NCBI GenBank assembly: GCA_038526275.1 | Contig: JBCBGY010000076.1 | Location: 1-19,735 of the forward strand | Direction of reading: 5' to 3' | From: 188UL27-1 sp038526275 | Lineage (GTDB): Bacteria; Pseudomonadota; Alphaproteobacteria; Rhodobacterales; Rhodobacteraceae | Length of the DNA stretch: 19,735 nucleotides | Part shown: one piece after another, positions 15,003 through 19,735 of the stretch | Position numbering within the stretch: the stretch's first letter is position 1 | Layout of the letters: each line of letters begins with the position of its first letter | Made by a program: the position numbers and the translations under genes | The notes under the pieces: model-generated | Told to the model about the DNA's origin: nothing | Databases searched by the model: none | The model's input: only the letters and a program-made list of their open reading frames with translations

Positions 15003-15980
15003 CTAGTCCCGGAACAACGCCTTATGAGCGACCGTCAAACCGTCTATCGGGTTCTGTCGGTCTAATGCGTCGCGCAACTGATTGTCGCCTTCGAGCCGCT
15101 GAACCGCGGCCAGCAAGCGTTCGGTCATCGCGATGTTCGCTTCACATTCCGCGATCGGATCCAGATCGGCCGTGTTCGGGAAGGTGTCGAAGTATATCGG
15201 TCCGTTGAAGTTTGCCCGGTTGGCCTCGAGCAAAAGTTCCAGCGTGGCCTGCGGGTTGACAGATGCCACCATCAGCCCGTCGTCCCGTTTGCCGTAACCA
15301 TCGTTCAGATGCAGGCCCAAAAGCCGTGACTTGCGCGCGATCAACGCCGCGGCAAAGGCAGGCATTTCCCCAGCATAAAGCGAATGCGCAAAGTCCAGGG
15401 TCACGCCAGTATTCTCGCGCCCGAGGTCGGAGAGCATCAGAAGGGTCGTCGCGCAGTCTTTTAGCACCGCATGTGGGCGCGGTTCGTCAGGCTTGTATTC
15501 CAATGATATGTCGCAATCCGGGTCGTGGTCGGCAACCTCGGCCAGGCACTCGAGCATATAGTCCCATAATTGGGCGTAGTCGGCCTGGAAATGGGTTTCA
15601 TAGCCATCCTGTCCGGGCCAGATTGTCATAAGATTGGCGCCCAGTTCGCGCCCTGCATCAATGCCGTTTTTGGTCAAATCGACGGCAGCGCGACGCACAG
15701 ATTTATCTGGATTTGTGAACGCTCCCGCTTTGAACGCGGGGATAGAATAATATCGAACCGCCATGCCGCTGACCGTCAGCCCGCTATTTCGGACCGCTTC
15801 ACCAATTGCATTGAGGTCCGTTCCGACATGGTCGGGATAGTTCAGATCGACGTCAGTGAGTCCTTTTACCCTAGAAGCCCGATCAACCATTTGGCTGATC
15901 GTGGGCGAGCCAACCTGATCGGGCCAAAATTGCGTGGCTCCCGACGCAAACGAGTTCAGTCGTGTCGCGTATCTTTGCAA
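15003..15980 (-). CDS. Xylose-isomerase-like TIM-barrel sugar isomerase/epimerase (AP_endonuc_2 family)
   Basis: 325 residues starting at a TTG (15980-15978). GGGAGG about 8 bases upstream, and the absence of an in-frame ATG near the start, decide for it. The sequence fits the xylose isomerase-like TIM barrel family. Candidate metal and acid residues are Glu161 (SLEYKPDEPR), Asp196 and His199 (TLDFAHSLY), His224 (LGLHLNDGYG) and Asp265 (IYFDTFP). Such enzymes isomerise or epimerise free or phosphorylated sugars. First gene of the operon, ahead of a complete CUT2 sugar transporter, so it probably performs the first catabolic step on the imported sugar or sugar alcohol. The exact substrate is not evident. 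Confidence 0.88.
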   Translation of the reverse strand: MQRYATRLNSFASGATQFWPDQVGSPTISQMVDRASRVKGLTDVDLNYPDHVGTDLNAIGEAVRNSGLTVSGMAVRYYSIPAFKAGAFTNPDKSVRRAAVDLTKNGIDAGRELGANLMTIWPGQDGYETHFQADYAQLWDYMLECLAEVADHDPDCDISLEYKPDEPRPHAVLKDCATTLLMLSDLGRENTGVTLDFAHSLYAGEMPAFAAALIARKSRLLGLHLNDGYGKRDDGLMVASVNPQATLELLLEANRANFNGPIYFDTFPNTADLDPIAECEANIAMTERLLAAVQRLEGDNQLRDALDRQNPIDGLTVAHKALFRD

Positions 15981-16409
15981 CGAACGGCCCTCCCATTCCG
16001 TTTGTCGAGCAATGGTAGAACAACAATAAATTCACAAGTCAATGAGAATTTGTGAATTATCTTGTGGGGGACCGCTTGGCGTGTCGACAAGTTGCTAAGA
16101 ATTTCGCACCTAGCGGCGGGCTTTTCGCCAGTTCGATTCGTCCCGGAGGCGCCGCTCTTTGGATTTCTTGCTGTTGTTTCGGGCTTCCTGCACAGAGCGT
16201 GGGCAGACTGCGGAAACCTCCCGAAATGGAATGCCAAACTAGTTGACCGGTTGATCACATGGCCCTCCGCTTAGGTCGCGGAACGCAGCATAAGGCGCTG
16301 CTGACAGCCGGGGGAACTTTACGACTAGAACTTCGATGCCGATGATCATCACCGGTTTTCAGGTGAGACCAGATGGTTTGAGGCAATTACATCAGACTGG
16401 GGGAACGAA
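15981..16409. other. Divergent intergenic region between the sugar operon and the amino-acid-type ABC operon
   Basis: These 429 bases carry no convincing gene; short open frames on both strands lack ribosome sites and familiar sequence. It contains the inverted repeat at 16029-16058 close to the sugar operon, and a 10-bp palindrome GATGATCATC at 16341-16350 about 60 bases before the rightward operon. GGGGGAACGAA before 16410 is the ribosome site of the binding-protein gene. A TTGACT on the minus strand lies between the arms of the 16029-16058 repeat and is a possible -35 element for the leftward operon; no convincing -10 was found. Confidence 0.6.
16029..16058. promoter_or_regulatory. Candidate operator: AATTCACAA-N12-TTGTGAATT
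   Basis: The 9-bp arms (16029-16037 and 16050-16058) are exact reverse complements, with arm centres 21 bp apart, two helical turns. It stands 49-78 bases upstream of the sugar operon start, overlaps a possible -35 box, and is AT-rich in a GC-rich setting. The likely ligand is the RpiR-type regulator encoded at the end of the operon; a regulator outside the window is also possible. Confidence 0.6.
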
Positions 16410-17237
16410 ATGATATCGGTACGTTCGATCGCAATCTTAGCCACGATCTGCGGATCAATGGCGCTGGCGGAAGAAACCTACAACGTAGGGCTGGATGGCA
16501 CCTTTGCGCCCCATGCGATGCCCAAATTGGATGGCGGTGTTGAAGGGTTCAACGTGGATCTGGCGGCGGCCCTGGCCGAGCAGATGGGCGCGACGCTGGA
16601 AGTTACCGCTGCGCAATGGTCTGGGCTTTTGCCGGGTATGCAGGCCGGCACATACGATTTTCTTGTGGCCCCAACCACGGTCACGGATGAACGCGCGGAC
16701 AATATGTTGTTTAGCGAGGGCTATCTGAACACCGATTTCCAGTTCGTCGTGAAGGCCGGAACTGATCCTGTTGAAGCGCTCGAAGGTTTCGAGGGTAAGG
16801 TGATCGCCGTTAACAAGGGTTCGGCCTATGACAAATGGGCCCAGGATCTGGCGGAGGAGATCGGCTGGACGGTCGAATCCTATGGCACCAATACCGACGC
16901 CGTGCAGGCTGTGATGTCGGGGCGGGCATTTGCCAACGTGGCAGGCAACACCGTGTCCGCCTGGGCCGTGAAACAAAATCCTGGGCTAGAGCTGTCGTAC
17001 CTCTATTCGACGGGCAAGGTCTTTGCCATTCCATTCCCGAAGGGCGCAGAAGATCTGCGGGCCAAGGTTGAAGGCGCGCTGGAATGCCTTAAGACTGACG
17101 GCACAATCGCCAGCCTGTCGGAGAAATGGTTCGGTGTTACGCCCGCCGCCGACTCCGCGGCCATGACAGTCTATCCTGGCTTTGGGGTGCCTGGTCTGCC
17201 GGGTTACGTTGAAACCGAACATGCCGTGGAGTGCTGA
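16410..17237 (+). CDS. Amino-acid-type ABC transporter substrate-binding protein (family 3, SBP_bac_3)
   Basis: 275 residues with a signal peptide at 1-20 (cleavage ALA-EE). The family-3 fold is marked by GVEGFNVDLAAALAEQMGA, WSGLLPGMQAGTYDFLVAPT, TVTDERADNMLFSEGYL, FQFVVKAG, GKVIAVNKGSAYDKW and a C-terminal LKTDGTIASLSEKWFG. These proteins bind polar amino acids or related small molecules. GGGGGAAC before the ATG is a good ribosome site. A tail of about 25 residues after the usual end of the fold, rich in Gly and Pro and ending in Cys, is longer than usual; that Cys may pair with the one in the LECLKTDG segment. First gene of a rightward operon that ends in a carbamoylase, so an N-carbamoyl amino acid is a plausible ligand. 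Confidence 0.93.
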   Translation: MISVRSIAILATICGSMALAEETYNVGLDGTFAPHAMPKLDGGVEGFNVDLAAALAEQMGATLEVTAAQWSGLLPGMQAGTYDFLVAPTTVTDERADNMLFSEGYLNTDFQFVVKAGTDPVEALEGFEGKVIAVNKGSAYDKWAQDLAEEIGWTVESYGTNTDAVQAVMSGRAFANVAGNTVSAWAVKQNPGLELSYLYSTGKVFAIPFPKGAEDLRAKVEGALECLKTDGTIASLSEKWFGVTPAADSAAMTVYPGFGVPGLPGYVETEHAVEC

Positions 17238-17245
17238 GCGGGCGA

Positions 17246-17986
17246 ATGACCCAAGAGATGCTGCTGTCTATTTCCGGGTTGCGTCTGTCCTACGGCAAGA
17301 CGGAGGTACTCAGGGGCATCGATCTGGATGTGGCCAAGGGCGAGGCGACCTTCGTCATAGGTCCGTCCGGTTCGGGCAAAAGCAGCCTATTGCGATGTTG
17401 CAACCGGCTCGAAGAGCCGGATGCGGGAAACATCACCGTCGACGGGCAGGACCTTCTGGCAAATGGTGTGAACCTGAATCAGGTTCGACAGCGGATTGGG
17501 ATGGTGTTTCAATCGTTCAACCTTTACCCGCACATGACCGCCTTGGGGAATGTGCGCTTGGCCCTGCGCCGCGTGCGGAAGTTTCCGCGCAATAAGGCCG
17601 ACGAAGTAGCCAGGGCTCAATTGCAGCGCGTGGGATTGGACGGGCACCTAAACAAATACCCGGCCCAGCTTTCCGGCGGACAACAGCAACGTGTGGCCAT
17701 TGCCCGCGCGTTGGCTCTTGAGCCAAAGGTGATGCTGTTTGACGAACCGACCAGTGCACTGGACCCAGAACTGGTGGGGGAGGTCTTGAATGTTCTTTCA
17801 GAGCTGAAAGCCGACGGCATGACAATGGTCATCGTGAGCCACGAAATGCGGTTTGCCCGTCATGCCGCGGATCGTGTGATGTTTATGGCCGATGGGGAGA
17901 TTGTCGAAGCGGGCCCACCCGAACAGATCTTCGACGCACCCATGAGACAGCGCACCCGGGAGTTCGTCGGTCAGGCGACGCACTGA
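17246..17986 (+). CDS. Polar amino-acid-type ABC transporter ATPase (GlnQ/HisP-like)
   Basis: 246 residues from the ATG at 17246, eight bases after the binding-protein stop, with GAGCGG as ribosome site. A GTG at 17231 would overlap the previous gene. It is a complete single ABC domain: Walker A GPSGSGKSS, Q-loop VFQSFNLYPHMT, signature LSGGQQQRVAIARAL, Walker B VMLFDEPTSALDPE and H-loop VIVSHEM. This is the energy subunit on the cytoplasmic face and the closest match is to amino-acid (PAAT) importers. The permease start follows six bases after the stop. Confidence 0.95.
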   Translation: MTQEMLLSISGLRLSYGKTEVLRGIDLDVAKGEATFVIGPSGSGKSSLLRCCNRLEEPDAGNITVDGQDLLANGVNLNQVRQRIGMVFQSFNLYPHMTALGNVRLALRRVRKFPRNKADEVARAQLQRVGLDGHLNKYPAQLSGGQQQRVAIARALALEPKVMLFDEPTSALDPELVGEVLNVLSELKADGMTMVIVSHEMRFARHAADRVMFMADGEIVEAGPPEQIFDAPMRQRTREFVGQATH

Positions 17987-17992
17987 GGCGCC

Positions 17993-18676
17993 ATGACCCG
18001 GTACGAAGCTTTTCTGGACACGTTCTTCAACCCGGTCGTGACGCAGGAATATCTGCCCGAGATCATATCGGGTTTCCTTGTTACCTGCCAAATCGCGGTG
18101 CTTGTCGTTATGTCGGGGCTCGCTCTGGGGCTCGTGCTGGCAATGGTGCGCAGCTATCGGTTCTGGTGGATCAACGCAGTCATCATCGTTTGCGTGGACC
18201 TTCTCCGCGCGCTGCCGCCACTCGTTTTGATCCTGATCCTCTATTTCGGGCTACCGAATGTCGGTTTGACTCTGTCCGGTTACGTCGTGCTCTGGCTGGT
18301 CTTGTCGCTCGTGTTGGCGGCCTTTGCCGAAGAGATCTTTTGGGCGGGGATAACGTCGGTGGGGCAGGGGCAATGGGCGGCGGCGCGGTCGACCGGCCTC
18401 AGCTTTTTGCAGACGCTCGTCTATGTCATCCTGCCGCAAGCGGTGCGCCTGACCATCGCGCCGTTGACCAACCGTACAATCGCCATCACGAAGAACACCG
18501 CTCTTGGCATGGTCATTGGCGTGGGAGAACTGCTGAACCAGGCAACCACGGCCCAGTCCTTTGCTGGCAACGCGACTCCGCTGATGATGGCCACACTGGC
18601 TTACCTCATCCTGTTCGTGCCGGTTGTTTATCTGGGTCGCTGGATTGAGACCCGGTTCGCCTGGAGGCGCGTCTGA
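17993..18676 (+). CDS. Amino-acid-type ABC transporter permease 1 (HisM/HisQ family)
   Basis: 227 residues with about five membrane segments. The N-terminal ISGFLVTCQIAVLVVMSGLA and RALPPLVLILILYFGLP are typical of the His/Glu/Gln/Arg permease family. The cytoplasmic EAA loop, the contact site for the ATPase, is readable: EEIFWAGITSVGQGQWAAAR followed by STGLSFLQTLVYVILPQAVR. The stop shares one base with the start of the next permease (TGATG), so the two are translationally coupled and form a heterodimer. Confidence 0.94.
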   Translation: MTRYEAFLDTFFNPVVTQEYLPEIISGFLVTCQIAVLVVMSGLALGLVLAMVRSYRFWWINAVIIVCVDLLRALPPLVLILILYFGLPNVGLTLSGYVVLWLVLSLVLAAFAEEIFWAGITSVGQGQWAAARSTGLSFLQTLVYVILPQAVRLTIAPLTNRTIAITKNTALGMVIGVGELLNQATTAQSFAGNATPLMMATLAYLILFVPVVYLGRWIETRFAWRRV

Positions 18677-19341
18677 TGGAGGCGCTGGTCAACCAGTTCT
18701 TCAACCTTGGCATCATGGCACAGGCCTGGCCGCTGATGTTGAAAGGGGCAGGTTTGACCGTGCTGCTATGTTTGGCAGTGATCCCGATGGGCCTGGCCGG
18801 CGGGCTTCTGGTCGCGTTGGCCTGTACGTCCCATCGGCGGCGTATCCGATGGCCCGTGGTTGTGTTGGTTGACGTCTTCCGAGCAGTACCGCCACTGGCG
18901 CTTTTGATCTTTATCTCGGCGGGTCTGCCATTTGCGGGCCTCCGTCTCAGTCCTTTCATGGCAGTTGTCGTCTCGTTTTTTCTCAACAACTCTGCCTATT
19001 ATGGCGAGATCATGCGGGCGGGCATTGAATCCATCGGAACGGGCCAGCGCGAGGCGGCACGCTCCACCGGGCTGACGTCGCTTCAGACTCAGGCCTATGT
19101 CGTCCTGCCTCAGGCCATGCGAAATGTACTGCCCGATCTGGTGAGCAACACGATTGAAGTGGTGAAACTCACTTCGCTGGCCTCTGTCGTGGCTTTTGCA
19201 GAACTGCTCTATTCGGCAGAAATGGCGCGTTCCGTCACCTATAATGCCTCTCCCATCGTCATGGCGGCGGGGATGTATCTGCTGTTACTCTGGCCTGCTG
19301 TGCGACTGGCAAGCGGGCTGGAACACCGGCTCAGGCCTTGA
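18676..19341 (+). CDS. Amino-acid-type ABC transporter permease 2 (HisM/HisQ family)
   Basis: 221 residues with about five membrane segments. The family features are MLKGAGLTVLLCLAVIPMGL, VDVFRAVPPLALLIFISAGL and the EAA loop GEIMRAGIESIGTGQREAAR with STGLTSLQTQAYVVLPQAMR. It is related to the preceding permease, the usual gene-duplicate pair. The carbamoylase gene starts 17 bases after its stop without a terminator between them. Confidence 0.94.
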   Translation: MEALVNQFFNLGIMAQAWPLMLKGAGLTVLLCLAVIPMGLAGGLLVALACTSHRRRIRWPVVVLVDVFRAVPPLALLIFISAGLPFAGLRLSPFMAVVVSFFLNNSAYYGEIMRAGIESIGTGQREAARSTGLTSLQTQAYVVLPQAMRNVLPDLVSNTIEVVKLTSLASVVAFAELLYSAEMARSVTYNASPIVMAAGMYLLLLWPAVRLASGLEHRLRP

Positions 19342-19358
19342 AAGATAAGGATCGATCC

Positions 19359-19735
19359 ATGCGCGAAGTCGTCACTGCCGCCCTTCAGTTAGGCCCAATC
19401 CAGAAAAGTGATAGCCGGGCCGACATTGTCGCCCGAATGATCGCCCTGTTGGAGCAGGCGCATGCGGCCAAGGCGACCTTTGCGGTTTTCCCCGAGCTCG
19501 CGCTGACGACCTTCTTTCCGCGCTGGTACATGGAAGATCAGGCCGAGGTCGACACGTGGTTTGAGGCCGAACTGCCCAGTGTCGATACTGCGCCACTGTT
19601 CGAAAAGGCGCGGGACTATGGCATTGCGATGAGCCTTGGCTATGCGGAACTTACCCCCGAAGGCCAGCATTTCAACACATCGATCCTGACAGACCGCGCG
19701 GGCCAGATCATTGGCAAATACCGCAAGGTCCATCT
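19359..19735 (+). CDS. N-carbamoyl-D-amino-acid hydrolase (nitrilase superfamily), partial (C-terminus beyond the window)
   Basis: 125 residues from the ATG at 19359 to the window edge; AAGGATCG upstream is the ribosome site. The sequence is close to bacterial D-carbamoylases: LGPIQKSDSR (11-20), FPELALTTFFPRWY (44-57) with the catalytic Glu46, MSLGYAELTPEG (91-102), FNTSILTDRAG (105-115) and GKYRKVH (119-125) with the catalytic Lys123. The nucleophilic Cys lies beyond the window, so the active site is incomplete here. The enzyme converts N-carbamoyl-D-amino acids to D-amino acids, carbon dioxide and ammonia in hydantoin and ureide use. It is cytoplasmic, with no signal peptide. As the fifth gene of the ABC operon it probably acts on the imported compound. 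Confidence 0.9.
   Translation, partial: MREVVTAALQLGPIQKSDSRADIVARMIALLEQAHAAKATFAVFPELALTTFFPRWYMEDQAEVDTWFEAELPSVDTAPLFEKARDYGIAMSLGYAELTPEGQHFNTSILTDRAGQIIGKYRKVH

Noticed and set aside
15956..16258. 100-residue leftward open frame covering the sugar operon promoter region
   Set aside because: It overlaps the isomerase start and the operator-like repeat, with no ribosome site and no familiar sequence.
16052..16274. Short rightward open frames in the divergent intergenic region
   Set aside because: Low-quality sequence without ribosome sites; frames conflict with each other.
16341..16350. GATGATCATC palindrome before the amino-acid-type ABC operon
   Set aside because: Only 10 bp and single copy; not enough to call an operator.
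1..19735. CRISPR arrays, tRNA or rRNA genes, insertion sequences
   Set aside because: No regularly spaced direct repeats, no tRNA-like cloverleaf with conserved loops, and no transposase-like protein were found on reading both strands.

Overview
The window looks like part of an extrachromosomal replicon (plasmid or chromid) of an alphaproteobacterium, most likely a member of the Roseobacter group (Rhodobacteraceae). The grounds are a divergent replication initiator next to a parAB pair with a repeated GC-rich palindrome, high-GC codon use with many TGA stops and frequent ATGA/TGATG overlaps, and three solute-uptake systems packed with catabolic genes, a load typical of roseobacter plasmids. 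The genus cannot be named from the sequence alone.

Region 1 (1-3500), replication and partition: a leftward, truncated DnaA-like replication initiator (1-587). A gene-free 484-bp segment follows, rich in inverted repeats and GCGTAAA motifs, and is the candidate origin and control region. Then come rightward parA and parB with a 4-bp overlap. A perfect 16-bp palindrome lies just ahead of the parA ribosome site and again inside parB; it is the best candidate for the centromere (parS).

Region 2 (3555-7690): a leftward TRAP transporter operon (binding protein, small permease, large permease) with a GC-rich hairpin after the binding-protein gene. It is divergent from a PuuE/NodB-fold 'polysaccharide deacetylase' that lacks the usual NodB metal motif.

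Region 3 (7691-10499): three genes with no assignable role, all envelope-directed. They are a membrane-anchored protein, a secreted four-cysteine protein, and a divergent secreted trypsin-like protease with an apparent His-Asp-Ser triad and a C-terminal beta-rich domain. This is the least explained part and the best place to look for something new.

Region 4 (10536-15980): a complete leftward sugar-utilisation operon. Order of transcription is xylose-isomerase-like TIM-barrel enzyme (TTG start), CUT2 sugar-binding protein, two-domain ATPase, permease, and an RpiR-type (HTH + SIS) regulator at the end. A strong inverted repeat upstream of the first gene is a candidate operator.

Region 5 (16410-19735): a rightward operon for a polar amino-acid-type ABC transporter (binding protein, ATPase, two permeases) directly followed by the start of an N-carbamoyl-D-amino-acid hydrolase that runs out of the window. 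The arrangement suggests uptake and hydrolysis of N-carbamoyl amino acids or related ureides.

No tRNA, rRNA, insertion sequence or CRISPR array was seen.
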